From the NCBI GenBank assembly GCA_002705085.1, contig PAHO01000052.1:1-64000 (forward strand): a stretch of 64,000 nt of DNA, given 5' to 3'. The position numbers were made by a program, and so were the translations under genes. Within the stretch, counting starts at the first letter, position 1; every line of letters starts with the position of its first letter. Shown here piece by piece: positions 16,479 through 26,121 of this stretch. The DNA is from Phycisphaerae bacterium. GTDB lineage: Bacteria > Planctomycetota > Phycisphaerae > Phycisphaerales > SM1A02. The notes below the pieces were generated by a model. That model was not told the origin of the DNA, searched no databases, and saw only the letters and a list, made by a program, of their open reading frames with translations.

Positions 16479-19400
16479 TTATTGGTCTTCAGGTGCGGCG
16501 CCACTGCCGGATCGATCCGGTGCGACGGGTCGTGGAGGATTTTGCGGTGGGTTGGTTCGCAGCGCCTCCAACATGGCATTGATTCCAGCTTCAAGCTGGA
16601 GGTCTTGCCCGTTCCAAAGGGCAACCGGATCGTCGATCACTTCGATATCGGGAGCGACGCCATGACCCTCCACCGCCCACGTGCCATCGGCCTCGTAAAT
16701 ACCAAACGTTGGTACCGCCACCGCAGCGCCATCGAGCAAGGCGGGGCCCCCGGTAATGCCAACCAGACCACCCCACGTTCGTGTCCCAATGAGGGGACCA
16801 AGATCAGCTCGACGGAACAGCCAGGGGAACATGTCACCGCCAGAACCGGCCAGGCCATTGATCAACATGCATTTGGGTCCGAAGTGACCATCGGAGGGTG
16901 ATCGCCAGTCGTCGCCATGCCGGCGCGCCCACCAGGACACAGGTTGCCGGTTCAGCAACTCAATAAATCGGGTTGGGATTTGCCCGCCGCCGTTCCATCG
17001 TTCGTCGATGATCAATGCTTCGCGGTGCATTTCGGCAAAGAACTGGGACACCAAGTCGGTTTGACCTTCGACCCCTGTGTCCCGCACGTAGATGTAACCC
17101 ACCCGGCCGTCGGTGGCTTCGTGCACCTTTCTTCGGTTGGCGTCGATCCATGCGTCATGCCGAAGTTCTGCTTCACTGTCGATGGGGGTCACCAAGATGT
17201 CGAAAGTGGTGCCGTTGCGTTCGAAGGTGGCCTCGATGCCAAGGCCAACGGTGCCCACCAAGGCGGCCCAGGGGCTTCGGTCCGCACTGAGCGGTCGACC
17301 GTCCACCGCGAGGAGTCGGTCACCCACTTGGACGCTGGCTTCGGCATCTTCAAGGGGGTGGTGCTGCGCCCGGAATCCAGATTCGGGCTGCACCACGCTT
17401 TCAACGGTCCAGTGTTCATTTTCGTAAATCCAGTCGACGCCCAAGAACCCGACTGCGTCGGGAGCGGGCTCTTGGTCTCCGTCGTCGAACATGCTCCAAC
17501 CGCCAGGCAAGTAGTACGCGTGACCCACATTGAGTTCGGCGATCATCTCCCGAATCACTCGGGCAACATCCTCACGATCGCCGCAGTCTTCCAACATGAT
17601 CAGGGCCTCATCCAAGGCGGCATCCCAGTCCACGGCGTGCATGTTTTTCACGTAGAACGTGTCCCGGAACAAACGCCAAGCGTCAATGACCATCTGTCGC
17701 CATGCTTCGCGTGGCTCAAGATCCAAGAACAATCCCTCGACCAAGACGGGCTCCGCCTGCATGCTCATGGCATCGAACAGATCCCATCCTTCAAGGGTGG
17801 TGCGCAGCACACCAGATCCATCCGCCAAAGGATCAAGGAGGAATGCCGGGCCGTAAAAATTCGCTTCCGCGTTCATGTCGTACGGATCGATGGCGACATG
17901 CAAAGGTGGTTGTTCAGGATCAACTGCAGTTGACCACACCAAGTGGATGTGGTCCCCAGCCTCGACGAGCATGCTGATGTTTCCCGCCGGTACGTTGAGG
18001 AACCGGGCGCGACGCAGTGCACCTTCGAGATCCACCTTCATCTCATCGGAGGCGCCTTCGGACGCATCCACGGTCATGGCTTCCGACGGCGCGGCATCGT
18101 CCTCGGACTGCGGTGGCCGGCTGCCAAAGAACTCGCCTTCGGCGACCTCTGGAATGATCCATGTCCCTTCAGCTTCATTACCGAAGAGGTTCGCTTCCAA
18201 TAGGATTTCCATGCCGGTGGCCATCACCGTGCCTTCGAGAATGCCGTCTTCGTAGCGCAGATCCTCGACCTTTGCGTTTCGGCCCATCGCCATGAATGAT
18301 GCTCCCAGGATGGAGCCATCCGCGATGACTTCGAGCGCTACTGGCGCTTCGTCGGTGGCAAAGCCCATGGCGCTCAACCCTTGGAGGGTGAGATTCCAGA
18401 CCCCGGCGGCTGGATGCCGTTCGCTGGCTGGTTCCGATTGTTCTTCTGCAATCGTGGACCATTGACCGCCGATCCCCATGCCAGTGACTTCCCAATCGCC
18501 TGACAGTTGCCCTTCGACCAACTGCCCCTCTACGACAATTTCGATGTCACGGAAGGCATAAGAAGTTCGCATCTGACCGGTGGTCGGGTCGAACTCCACT
18601 TGCGGCAGTGCCACGTCTTGCATTGGGTTGCGCATGGTTCCAGTGAGGGTGCCATTTTCATCACGCCAAAGCTGCAGCTCCAGGGGGCCTTCGTCTTCGG
18701 ACAATCCTGCACCGAGCAGTCCGGTGAGGGTGCCTTCCCAGATGCCTGTGGGGTCAAGTTCCCCCGCCTCGGCTTCCCAAGATTCTCGATCAATCTGGGG
18801 CGCGGTCAGGGGGGAGTGGTCTGAGGTGAGTGTGGTCAACATCAGGACTTCTCGATCGGGATAGATCCAAGTGCTGTCAGAGGTCCCGCCGGCGTACACC
18901 GGGGCAAAAGCATGACTGGCCACGAACGCGAGTTGCCACCCTCCATCCACAAAACAAGGCGCGTGCTCATCCCGGTCACCAGAGGTCAAGGGTTGGGTCA
19001 CACCAGTATCGAGATCATGGAAGGCGATGGCGCGGCGAAGTCGATTGGGCTGGAAGCACGACCACGCCAAGTGCTGACCGTTGGGTGAGAACGCCACCTC
19101 GGGGGTGTTGGCTTGAGCATCGGTGCCCAGCAGGGTGGAGGTTCCATTTTCGATGTCGAACAGGATCAATTCACCCATATGGTTGGCCGCGGCCAGATGG
19201 GTGCTCTCAGGATGCCACCAAAGACCAGTCCACCACCCAAAAGAGCCTTGGCTGAGTCGACGAATCTCTGAACCATCTGGTCGAATCAATTCCAACTCGT
19301 ACTCACCACTCTGATCGCTGGCGTGGGCGATCCAGGCGCCATTGGGGCTCCAAGCTCCACTCCGCTCTGCCGCATGGCTGGTGTTGGTGAGATTTTGGGG

Positions 19401-20375
19401 GACGCCATCGCCCAGCGGGACGGTGAACAAATCCCCGTAGGCTTCGGCAACGACTTCCCGGCCGGTCGGTCCGGGCCGAACTTGGACCAAGTATGGCGTG
19501 GCATCGATCCGCCGCGCCGCAAGTGCTGGCCGAGCGCCGGTCAATGTGATCTCGATGGTTTCGATGTCATCGTTGTCATTCAGAATTTTCAGTTTTGAAC
19601 CTTCGCGAAAGATGATGCCACCGGGTCCTGCGGAAGGTTCTCGAAGGTCATACAGGTCAGAGGCGTACCGGAGCGTTTGTTCGTCTTCTTCCAGTCGAAA
19701 CAAACCAAGCCGGTGGTTGTCTGTGTTGTCTGAAAGAAAGTGCACCGCACCGTTGTGCCACATGGGCGCGGTGTCGGTGCCACTGAATGTGGTGAGCCGG
19801 GATGCCGTTTCACCGTCACTGAGCCAGAGGTCGGTGGCCATTCCTCCGCGGTAGCGTTTCCAACTCCGGTGATCTCGGGTCCATGGGGTGTAGATGAGTT
19901 GTCCTGAGTTGTTGATGTCGGCCCAAGTCCCGTAGGGGACCGGGAACTGTTGCATTGGGCCACCTTCAGGGCTGACGGTGAACAGTTGGGAGCCTTTGGG
20001 GTGGCCTTTGATGCCGCGGGCAAAAAACAACACATCGCCTTTTGGCGTCCAGCCGCACAACGTTTCCCGAGTGGGATGATCCGTCAAACGGGTGGGTATG
20101 CCACCGTGGGCGGGCATGGTCCAAAGATCGTGCCCGTCCCCAAAATCTGCTTCAAACGCGAGCATCTGGCCATCTGAAGAAAATCGAGGTCGGTTGGCGC
20201 CCCCTGCGGCTTGCACCAATGGGGTGGCCGCGCCACCAGCACGCGGTGCCGACCAAATGCCGCCGGCATGGGCGAAGGCGATCTTCGATTTGGAAAAATC
20301 AGGCCAGCCCAGCAGTCCGGCGTGGGCAGGATCTTGACCAAAGGCAACGATTGACGCCAGAAGGGAAATGCTCAT
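16479..20375 (-). CDS. Tricorn-type S41 protease with duplicated inserted domain
   Basis: A 1298-residue protein built like tricorn core protease but longer than the roughly 1070-residue archaeal enzyme. After a short signal-like start (MSISLLASIVAFGQ) come two beta-propeller regions of about 20-530 residues, with repeats such as RFSSDGQMLAFEAD and AFSPNGQHLAWSCF. Two related modules of about 110 residues follow (about 540-650 and 655-765), then an acidic linker. Next are a PDZ domain (about 970-1065) and the S41 core. GLAGSGGD places the nucleophile Ser at 1178, followed by GTRTWGGLVGI and EGHGVAPDIEV. Archaeal tricorn has Asp right after the Ser; here it is Gly. The ATG at 20375 is chosen; TACATT (20382-20387) lies six bases upstream. 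Probably periplasmic peptide degradation. Confidence 0.9.
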   Translation of the reverse strand: MSISLLASIVAFGQDPAHAGLLGWPDFSKSKIAFAHAGGIWSAPRAGGAATPLVQAAGGANRPRFSSDGQMLAFEADFGDGHDLWTMPAHGGIPTRLTDHPTRETLCGWTPKGDVLFFARGIKGHPKGSQLFTVSPEGGPMQQFPVPYGTWADINNSGQLIYTPWTRDHRSWKRYRGGMATDLWLSDGETASRLTTFSGTDTAPMWHNGAVHFLSDNTDNHRLGLFRLEEDEQTLRYASDLYDLREPSAGPGGIIFREGSKLKILNDNDDIETIEITLTGARPALAARRIDATPYLVQVRPGPTGREVVAEAYGDLFTVPLGDGVPQNLTNTSHAAERSGAWSPNGAWIAHASDQSGEYELELIRPDGSEIRRLSQGSFGWWTGLWWHPESTHLAAANHMGELILFDIENGTSTLLGTDAQANTPEVAFSPNGQHLAWSCFQPNRLRRAIAFHDLDTGVTQPLTSGDRDEHAPCFVDGGWQLAFVASHAFAPVYAGGTSDSTWIYPDREVLMLTTLTSDHSPLTAPQIDRESWEAEAGELDPTGIWEGTLTGLLGAGLSEDEGPLELQLWRDENGTLTGTMRNPMQDVALPQVEFDPTTGQMRTSYAFRDIEIVVEGQLVEGQLSGDWEVTGMGIGGQWSTIAEEQSEPASERHPAAGVWNLTLQGLSAMGFATDEAPVALEVIADGSILGASFMAMGRNAKVEDLRYEDGILEGTVMATGMEILLEANLFGNEAEGTWIIPEVAEGEFFGSRPPQSEDDAAPSEAMTVDASEGASDEMKVDLEGALRRARFLNVPAGNISMLVEAGDHIHLVWSTAVDPEQPPLHVAIDPYDMNAEANFYGPAFLLDPLADGSGVLRTTLEGWDLFDAMSMQAEPVLVEGLFLDLEPREAWRQMVIDAWRLFRDTFYVKNMHAVDWDAALDEALIMLEDCGDREDVARVIREMIAELNVGHAYYLPGGWSMFDDGDQEPAPDAVGFLGVDWIYENEHWTVESVVQPESGFRAQHHPLEDAEASVQVGDRLLAVDGRPLSADRSPWAALVGTVGLGIEATFERNGTTFDILVTPIDSEAELRHDAWIDANRRKVHEATDGRVGYIYVRDTGVEGQTDLVSQFFAEMHREALIIDERWNGGGQIPTRFIELLNRQPVSWWARRHGDDWRSPSDGHFGPKCMLINGLAGSGGDMFPWLFRRADLGPLIGTRTWGGLVGITGGPALLDGAAVAVPTFGIYEADGTWAVEGHGVAPDIEVIDDPVALWNGQDLQLEAGINAMLEALRTNPPQNPPRPVAPDRSGSGAAPEDQ

Positions 20376-20381
20376 GCGATC

Positions 20382-20387
20382 AATGTA
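20382..20387 (-). promoter_or_regulatory. Candidate leaderless -10 box for the tricorn-type gene
   Basis: TACATT on the minus strand, six bases before the ATG, with no Shine-Dalgarno in between. It shares the 94-base divergent region with the purM promoter. Confidence 0.35.
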
Positions 20388-20455
20388 GATCGTGAATCCA
20401 ATTTTTCGAGCCTCTGAACTCAAAGTTCCGCCCGTTCCGAGGGGGCGGCTCGCGG

Positions 20456-20461
20456 TAGAAT
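20456..20461 (+). promoter_or_regulatory. Candidate leaderless -10 box for purM
   Basis: TAGAAT, eight bases before the purM ATG, with no Shine-Dalgarno between. Initiation about seven bases downstream of the box would place the first transcribed base at or next to the start codon. Confidence 0.4.
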
Positions 20462-20469
20462 TTGGCCTC

Positions 20470-21546
20470 ATGGCTTCTCGTGGATTGACATATGCCGATG
20501 CCGGGGTGGATATCGAAGCCGGTGATGCCGCCGTTGAGCGGTTCGCTAAAGCGGTCCGTGCCACCCACGGCCCTCGGGTCATTGGCGCTTATGGCGCGTT
20601 CGCGGGCATGTTCCGCCTCGATTTCAACGAACGCTTGTTCCGGCGGAACTATCGGGATCCAGTCTTGGTTGCTTGCACCGATGGGGTAGGCACCAAGGTG
20701 CGTTTGGCCATTGACTTGGGCGTGCACCACACGGTCGGCATCGACTGCGTGGCCATGAACGTCAATGACATGATCTGCCAAGGCGCGGAGCCACTGTTCT
20801 TCCTGGACTACTTGGGATTGCACCGTCAAGACCCCGACCGCACGGCCGAATTGGTGGCTGGTGTTGCCGAGGGTTGTCGACTTGCCGATTGCGCGTTGTT
20901 GGGCGGAGAGTGTGCCGAGATGCCCGACATTTACCGCAAGGGCGATTACGACATCGCGGGTTTTGCCGTCGGAGTGGCCGAGCTGTCACGGGTGGTCGAT
21001 GCCGAGCGTGTTCGCCCCGGTGATGTGATCCTTGGTTTGACTTCCAGCGGCATCCATTCCAACGGATATACCTTGGTTCGAAAGATTGTGGAAAAAGCCA
21101 ACATTGACTTGGAGGCCGAACACCCACGGTCGGATGGTCAAGGGCGAACCTTCGGTGAGCAATTGTTGGAGCCCACTCGGATTTATGTTCGGTCCGTCAT
21201 TTCGATGCTGCGGTCCTACAAAGTGAAGCGTCCGGTCAGTGGTATGGCCCACATCACTGGGGGAGGCATCCCGGGAAATCTGGTTCGAGCGTTGCCCAAG
21301 GGCTGTCGGGCCGTGGTCTCCAAATCAGCGTGCGAGGTGCCGGCTTTGTTCCGGGTCCTGCAGCGAGCGGGTCGAATTTCTGAGGCGGAAATGTGGAAAG
21401 TCTTCAATATGGGGATTGGCTACTGCGTCATTGTTCGCCCCACCTTCGCCGAAGGCGTGACGGCAAAATTGGAAGCCGCGGGCGAGATCGTCCGCAAGAT
21501 TGGTGTGATTCGGAAGGGCCGAACTGGAGTTGAGCTGACCGCTTGA
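20470..21546 (+). CDS. purM: Phosphoribosylformylglycinamidine cyclo-ligase
   Basis: AIR synthetase, the ATP-dependent fifth step of purine synthesis, 358 residues. It begins SRGLTYADAGVDIEAGDAAVERF, the typical PurM N-terminus. It continues with LVACTDGVGTKVRLA, CVAMNVNDMICQGAEPLFFLDY, LGGECAEMPDIY and HITGGGIPGNLVRALP in family order. The ATG at 20470 is taken; the open frame 26 codons upstream would cross the promoter box. It is divergent from the tricorn-type gene and convergent with the ArfB-like gene. No other pur gene is adjacent. Confidence 0.97.
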   Translation: MASRGLTYADAGVDIEAGDAAVERFAKAVRATHGPRVIGAYGAFAGMFRLDFNERLFRRNYRDPVLVACTDGVGTKVRLAIDLGVHHTVGIDCVAMNVNDMICQGAEPLFFLDYLGLHRQDPDRTAELVAGVAEGCRLADCALLGGECAEMPDIYRKGDYDIAGFAVGVAELSRVVDAERVRPGDVILGLTSSGIHSNGYTLVRKIVEKANIDLEAEHPRSDGQGRTFGEQLLEPTRIYVRSVISMLRSYKVKRPVSGMAHITGGGIPGNLVRALPKGCRAVVSKSACEVPALFRVLQRAGRISEAEMWKVFNMGIGYCVIVRPTFAEGVTAKLEAAGEIVRKIGVIRKGRTGVELTA

Positions 21547-21569
21547 ATCCAGTGGCATCCGTCCACGGA

Positions 21570-22004
21570 CTAGTTTTCGAAATCACGTTCCCCACGTTGT
21601 CTCTTCTTCGCGCTGTGGTGCTTTTTGTCCGAAAGCCTTTTGCGCACCGAAGATCGAGTGGGTGTGGTTGGCTTCCGTTCGGCTGGGGGCGATGCGGCGG
21701 CGTGGACCAGATCCGCAAAGCGCTTGATCGCGGTGCGTCGATTGGTCTGCGGCGACCGTGAGGCCCCCGATCGAAGCATCGCAATCCCCTCTTTTTCACG
21801 CCTCCCCAGCAGGGCAATGAGCCGTTGTCGGGACTCGGTGTTCAGTCCTTTGACATGCTCAAGCACCACCCGCATTCGCACCGCGGTGGCCACTTTGTTG
21901 ACGTGTTGCCCCCCGGGTCCTGATGCACGGATGGCTTCAAAGCTGATGGCGTGTTTGGGGATCCAGCGACCGTGGCCCAGTTCAACGCAGTCGGGGGGCT
22001 TCAT
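21570..22004 (-). CDS. arfB: ArfB-like peptidyl-tRNA hydrolase (ribosome rescue)
   Basis: A 144-residue stand-alone GGQ protein of the YaeJ/ArfB/ICT1 type, which enters stalled ribosomes and releases the peptide without needing a stop codon. RASGPGGQHVNKVATAV puts the catalytic GGQ at 31-33. The C-terminal third is strongly basic (RKRLSDKKHHSAKKRQRGER), as expected for the tail that occupies the empty mRNA channel. There is no codon-recognition domain. The gene overlaps the metallo-hydrolase stop by ATGA, so it is co-translated with it, and is last in the tkt-MBL-arfB unit. Confidence 0.88.
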   Translation of the reverse strand: MKPPDCVELGHGRWIPKHAISFEAIRASGPGGQHVNKVATAVRMRVVLEHVKGLNTESRQRLIALLGRREKEGIAMLRSGASRSPQTNRRTAIKRFADLVHAAASPPAERKPTTPTRSSVRKRLSDKKHHSAKKRQRGERDFEN

Positions 22005-22888
22005 CTGCTGCCCTTTCGTTCGGCATGCTGCACCCCCGAAATGTTCATCTCAACTGCCGCCTGCCGCAGGTGCATGCATTCTGGATCATCCATTCTGGCC
22101 GCAATTGCTTCCATCTCCAGCATGTGGCGGTAGTCCTGGAAGGGATCTGAGGCCTGGCGGATGCAGTGGTATTGCCGGTGCAAGGAGTCTCGCAAACGAT
22201 GCAGATGTGCCTTGGGGTCTGCACACGCGCCAAAATGAGCGACCAGCAGTTGGTCTGCTTCAAGGTGTTCCATGAGGTCAATACTGTTGCACCACGCCAT
22301 CAAGTCCAGGTCGGGCGGGGGCAATTGGGCGGGCGCAAAAGTTGGGGCTTCGGCGACAAATCCACCCGCGGCATCTCCGGTGGCCAAGTATCGCGTGTCG
22401 TCGTGTTGAAACTCGTAGGCCACATGATGCTTGGCGTGGCCCAACGTCTCATGGACTTTGAAAGAGACGCCCCCAATGGTGAAGGTTGCCGAGAGTTTCA
22501 ACACGTGCAGCAGATTCTCGGGCACCGGTCGCATGGTGCCAAAGAGATAAGGGAGCTGATCCCCATAGATTTTGTGGGCCGAGGCCATCAGTCGCGATGG
22601 GTCGACCAGATGGCGTTGACCAACCGGATGCACATGAACCGGGATGTTCAGGGCCGCAAGATCTCCGGCCGCGGCCGCATGATCCAAATGGATGTGGGTC
22701 AAGAGAACCCCAGCCAGTTCTTCTACCCCCCAGCCCAAGTCGTTCAGGCCTTGTCGCAAAGCGGGGAGGGTCGATGCCGGTCCAGGATCGATCAAGACTG
22801 GACCTTGTTGGGTCGGAATCACCCATGACGAAATGGCGCCCGGCCGGTCAAGCCAGTGCAAGTCGATGGGGGAGACGCCCGCAGTCAT
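22001..22888 (-). CDS. MBL-fold metallo-hydrolase
   Basis: A 295-residue metallo-beta-lactamase-fold enzyme. THIHLDHAAAAGD gives zinc ligands His65, His67, Asp69 and His70; ETLGHAKHHVAYEF and ATGDAAGGF supply likely additional ligands, and VAHFGACAD follows. The C-terminal helical tail of about 80 residues resembles the LACTB2/glyoxalase II-like group (inference); the substrate is unknown. It begins 9 bases after the transketolase stop and overlaps the ArfB-like gene by 4 bases. An RNase or thioesterase role is possible. Confidence 0.85.
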   Translation of the reverse strand: MTAGVSPIDLHWLDRPGAISSWVIPTQQGPVLIDPGPASTLPALRQGLNDLGWGVEELAGVLLTHIHLDHAAAAGDLAALNIPVHVHPVGQRHLVDPSRLMASAHKIYGDQLPYLFGTMRPVPENLLHVLKLSATFTIGGVSFKVHETLGHAKHHVAYEFQHDDTRYLATGDAAGGFVAEAPTFAPAQLPPPDLDLMAWCNSIDLMEHLEADQLLVAHFGACADPKAHLHRLRDSLHRQYHCIRQASDPFQDYRHMLEMEAIAARMDDPECMHLRQAAVEMNISGVQHAERKGSR

Positions 22889-22897
22889 GGGACTCGA

Positions 22898-24862
22898 TCA
22901 GGAACGAACAGCAACGCCCACCATGGAGCCTGCCTTCTTGGCGATGCTGGCCGCATCCAGTCCGCATTGGGCCAAGACGTCGTCTTCGCTGCGGCTGCTC
23001 TTGGGGACTTTGCGCACGTGCATTTGTTCGATGGTGAATGGGTCGCCCGAGGCGGTGCAAGCATCGGCCACGGCCGAGCCGATGGCTGCGCCGAAGTTGT
23101 CTTCGACCACCAAGATGTTGCCACCGTTGGCATTGGCCAAATCCAACAGTGCGTCTTCGTCGAAGGGGATGGAATACAAGTCCACCAGCGTGGCGTCGAT
23201 GCCAGCTTTGTCCAACAAATCGATGGCTCGGTTGCACTCGTGCACCATGTATCCAGCCGAGACAATCAGAAGGTCTCGACCTTCGGTCAAAACTTCAAAC
23301 AAGCCGAGATTGAACACGGTGCTGTCGTCGTAAAGATGCTCCACGTCGGGACGGTGGGTGCGCAAAAGGCACGGGCCATTGTGCTCGGCCATGGCCATCG
23401 TGAGTCCGTAGGCGGCGTAAGCATCAGAGGGTTGGAGCAGCCAGCACAAAGGCTCTCCGTCCTCGGTCTTGGCAGTGGTGAAGCTTCGGAACCACGCCAT
23501 ATCGGGGAGGGACATTTGACTTGGCCCGTCCGCGGCCAAAGAGATTCCCGAGTGCGACCCAACGATCTTGATGTTGGCTCTTGAAATGATGGCCATTTCA
23601 ATTTGGTCGTAGGCGCGGGTCAGGAATTTTGAAAAGGAGGCGCAGAAGGGAACCTTCTCGGCGGCCGCCAATCCTGCGGCCACGGACACCATGTTTTGCT
23701 CAGCAATCTTGCACTCGGCAAACCGATCGGTTGCTTCTGGTTCTGCCAGGAAGTCCTGAGTGAAAGTGGAGTTCCGGGTGTCGGCATCCAGTGCCCAAAC
23801 GCGTTTGTCGTTCCGGGCCAACATTCGAAGGGCCATGCCAAATGCTTTTCGCGTGGCCAACTTCCCGCTTTTCAGGACCAGCCCTTTGTCGATGCTGTTC
23901 ATGGCTTCGGTGAGGGTGGGCATGTTTTCCGGGCCAAATTGCTCATCGGGCGTCGAGGCGGGTGGTTCAATTCGAAGAACCGCGTCGCCGGAGATGGCAC
24001 TGGTGAGCTTCATGGAGGTCAGCCCCAGTTCTTCGCGAACCTGTTCGAGCTGGGTTCCGGTGGCGACTTTGCCGTGCCAGCCTTGCCCTTGCAGACAGGG
24101 AGCGCCCCAACCTTTGACGGTCCTGGCCACGATGGCCATCGGCTGTTCGGGTCCAGCTTTGAATGCGTCGATCGCTTCCACAATGGCCACGGGGTCATGT
24201 CCATCGATGTCCAAGACCGTGAAGCCAATCGCTTGCAATTTTGCCACCATGCGTTCAGGTGATTGCTGACCGCTGGTTGCATCGGCTTGTCCGTACCCGT
24301 TGCAGTTGAAGATTGGGAGGACGTTGGTGATGTTGTGATCGATGATGAAGTCCAACGCTTCCGTGACTTGTCCTTCTCGGGCTTCACCATCGCCCAAGAT
24401 GCAGTACACCTTGCGATCCATTTCATCCTTCAAGGCCGCCAACGCAATACCCGCTGCGACCGAAAGGCCCTGCCCCAGTGAGCCGGTGGCTGCGTCAAAG
24501 AACGGCATACCTTCGGCGGGATTGGGGTGTCCATCGAGGACTGAGTCGGTGTCCCGCAGCGTCAACAAGTGGTCGCGGGTCAGATTGAACTCGCTGCCTT
24601 CTTTGCCAACAACCGCGCCAAGATCGGCAAGGGCGGCATACACGGCGGGGACGGCATGGCCTTCGGAGAGCACCAGTCGGTCGGACCCAGGATGCCAAGG
24701 TTCAGATGGCACCCAACGCATGGCGTGATGGGTCAGCACCGCGGTGATATGAGAAATGCTCATGGCAGTCGTGGGGTGACCGCTCCCGGCGGCGGCGCAC
24801 ATCTCAACGGCATCGCCGCAAAACTGAATGGCTTTGTCGTGAATCGCGGCTTCGATGGTCAT
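22898..24862 (-). CDS. tkt: Transketolase
   Basis: Thiamine-diphosphate enzyme moving two-carbon units in the pentose phosphate pathway, 654 residues in one chain. AGSGHPTTAMS and ATGSLGQGLSVAAG lead to GDGEAREGQVTEAL...NCNGYGQ, the thiamine-diphosphate motif. HSGISLAADGPSQMS and a C-terminal domain (LIVSAGYMVHECNRAID) follow. The sequence looks closer to the animal/archaeal-type transketolases than to the E. coli TktA form (inference). The ATG at 24862 has GGAG seven bases upstream; the open frame twenty codons further is ignored. It heads a unit with the metallo-hydrolase and ArfB-like genes. rpiB and tpiA elsewhere in the window belong to the same metabolism. Confidence 0.95.
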   Translation of the reverse strand: MTIEAAIHDKAIQFCGDAVEMCAAAGSGHPTTAMSISHITAVLTHHAMRWVPSEPWHPGSDRLVLSEGHAVPAVYAALADLGAVVGKEGSEFNLTRDHLLTLRDTDSVLDGHPNPAEGMPFFDAATGSLGQGLSVAAGIALAALKDEMDRKVYCILGDGEAREGQVTEALDFIIDHNITNVLPIFNCNGYGQADATSGQQSPERMVAKLQAIGFTVLDIDGHDPVAIVEAIDAFKAGPEQPMAIVARTVKGWGAPCLQGQGWHGKVATGTQLEQVREELGLTSMKLTSAISGDAVLRIEPPASTPDEQFGPENMPTLTEAMNSIDKGLVLKSGKLATRKAFGMALRMLARNDKRVWALDADTRNSTFTQDFLAEPEATDRFAECKIAEQNMVSVAAGLAAAEKVPFCASFSKFLTRAYDQIEMAIISRANIKIVGSHSGISLAADGPSQMSLPDMAWFRSFTTAKTEDGEPLCWLLQPSDAYAAYGLTMAMAEHNGPCLLRTHRPDVEHLYDDSTVFNLGLFEVLTEGRDLLIVSAGYMVHECNRAIDLLDKAGIDATLVDLYSIPFDEDALLDLANANGGNILVVEDNFGAAIGSAVADACTASGDPFTIEQMHVRKVPKSSRSEDDVLAQCGLDAASIAKKAGSMVGVAVRS

Positions 24863-24977
24863 GCAGTGCTCCAGAGTGGGGGGATGAGGACGAAGTATCC
24901 CCGCTCGCATGCATTCCGGCAAGCGATGGAGGGCCTGTGGAGGACCCGGATTTCGAGCGGTCTGGGAGCAGATCAGC

Positions 24978-26117
24978 TCAGTCGAGCGAGACCGGCATCA
25001 CCACGTAGATGAACTCACCATCTGCTTTCACAACCCCCGGTTTTTGGGGGCCTTTGAGGCTCAGGGTGATTTCTGGTGAATCGATGATCTTGAGGGCATC
25101 GGTGAGGTACCCCGGGTTGAACCCAATGGCCAAATCGTCCCCGTCGTAGTTGCAATCCACGCGGATTTCAGCCTCTCCAGTGTCTGGAGCCCGGGACGTG
25201 ATGACCAAACTTCCGGCTGAGAACGTCAATTTGACCCCTCGTGATTCCTGGCTTGTCAGCAGGGCCGCTCGGCGTACTGCTCCGGCCAGTGAACTGGTAT
25301 CCATCGTGATGTGGATGTCGTTGTCTTTTGGCACAACATCAGACCATGGAGGGAAGGATCCTTCCACCAAAGTGGTGGTGATGGTGGCGTTGCGTGATCC
25401 GTGACCAATCCCGAAATGGGCCCGTCCTTCTCGAATGGAGACCCGCACTTCGCCTTGGGCTCGGGCGTCCAACAACTTGCCCAGGAGTTGAAGGGCTTTT
25501 GAAGGGATGATGGTGTTGCCGTCTTTGTCGGTGGTTTTTTCGCATGCACAAGAAGACAGCGCCAGCCGGCGGCCATCGGTGGCCACACAGCGGAGGGTTT
25601 GTCCGCTTCGTTCAAAAAGCACGCCGTTGATGGCGTAACGGGACTGTTCGTTGGCGGCGGCAAACAGGGTGCGTTGGATTTGTTTGCGAAGAATCACCGC
25701 GGGGACTTCATAATCGGCCGTGATGGATTCATCAAAATCCTCAACTTCGGGCGCTTCCGAAACAGGGAAGCCATGCAGGGACCAGTTGGAGCCGAGGCCT
25801 CGGATGCGAAGTCGGTCTCCATCAGCTTCCAGGGTGAGGGTCGGGTCGTCGCTTGCTTTGACGATCTGGGACAACTTGTCCGCCGGGACCAAGACTTCGC
25901 CTTCCTGCTGAACATCCACTTCGTCGATGGACTGGGCCACGCCGATTTCCAAATCGGTCGCCGACAAACGCAGTTGGCCATGGCCCGCGGTCAATCTCAG
26001 GCATTGAAGGACCGGGGAAGGGCTTCGGGCGGCCACCACTCCAGAAACCAACGACACAGCGTCGGCCAGAGCGGTTCGGTCGCAGACAATTTTCATCGCA
26101 GTTGCAGTACTTGGCAT
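24978..26117 (-). CDS. dnaN: DNA polymerase III beta subunit (sliding clamp)
   Basis: The replication clamp, 379 residues, with the three repeated domains. Landmarks are LQCLRLTAGHGQLRLSATDLEIGV, QIQRTLFAAANEQSRYAINGVLFE, CVATDGRRLALSSC, and the C-terminal EFIYVVMPVSLD; VVMPV matches the conserved MPM/VRL-type end. Two starts are possible: MPSTATAMKIV at 26117, with GGAA upstream and a TACAAT box at 26149-26154, or MKIV at 26096. The longer one is preferred because only it has a ribosome-binding site. dnaA and recF are not adjacent in the window, and the downstream neighbour is tkt. Two DnaA-box-like 9-mers lie just upstream. Confidence 0.96.
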   Translation of the reverse strand: MPSTATAMKIVCDRTALADAVSLVSGVVAARSPSPVLQCLRLTAGHGQLRLSATDLEIGVAQSIDEVDVQQEGEVLVPADKLSQIVKASDDPTLTLEADGDRLRIRGLGSNWSLHGFPVSEAPEVEDFDESITADYEVPAVILRKQIQRTLFAAANEQSRYAINGVLFERSGQTLRCVATDGRRLALSSCACEKTTDKDGNTIIPSKALQLLGKLLDARAQGEVRVSIREGRAHFGIGHGSRNATITTTLVEGSFPPWSDVVPKDNDIHITMDTSSLAGAVRRAALLTSQESRGVKLTFSAGSLVITSRAPDTGEAEIRVDCNYDGDDLAIGFNPGYLTDALKIIDSPEITLSLKGPQKPGVVKADGEFIYVVMPVSLD

Positions 26118-26121
26118 GGTT

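Noticed and set aside
20376-20582. N-terminal extension of the tricorn-type protein
   Set aside because: It overlaps the divergent purM gene and promoter; the signal-like start is at 20375.
24863-24977. Possible regulatory RNA between dnaN and tkt
   Set aside because: The 115 bases have no clear hairpin plus T-run and no conserved riboswitch core that I can see.
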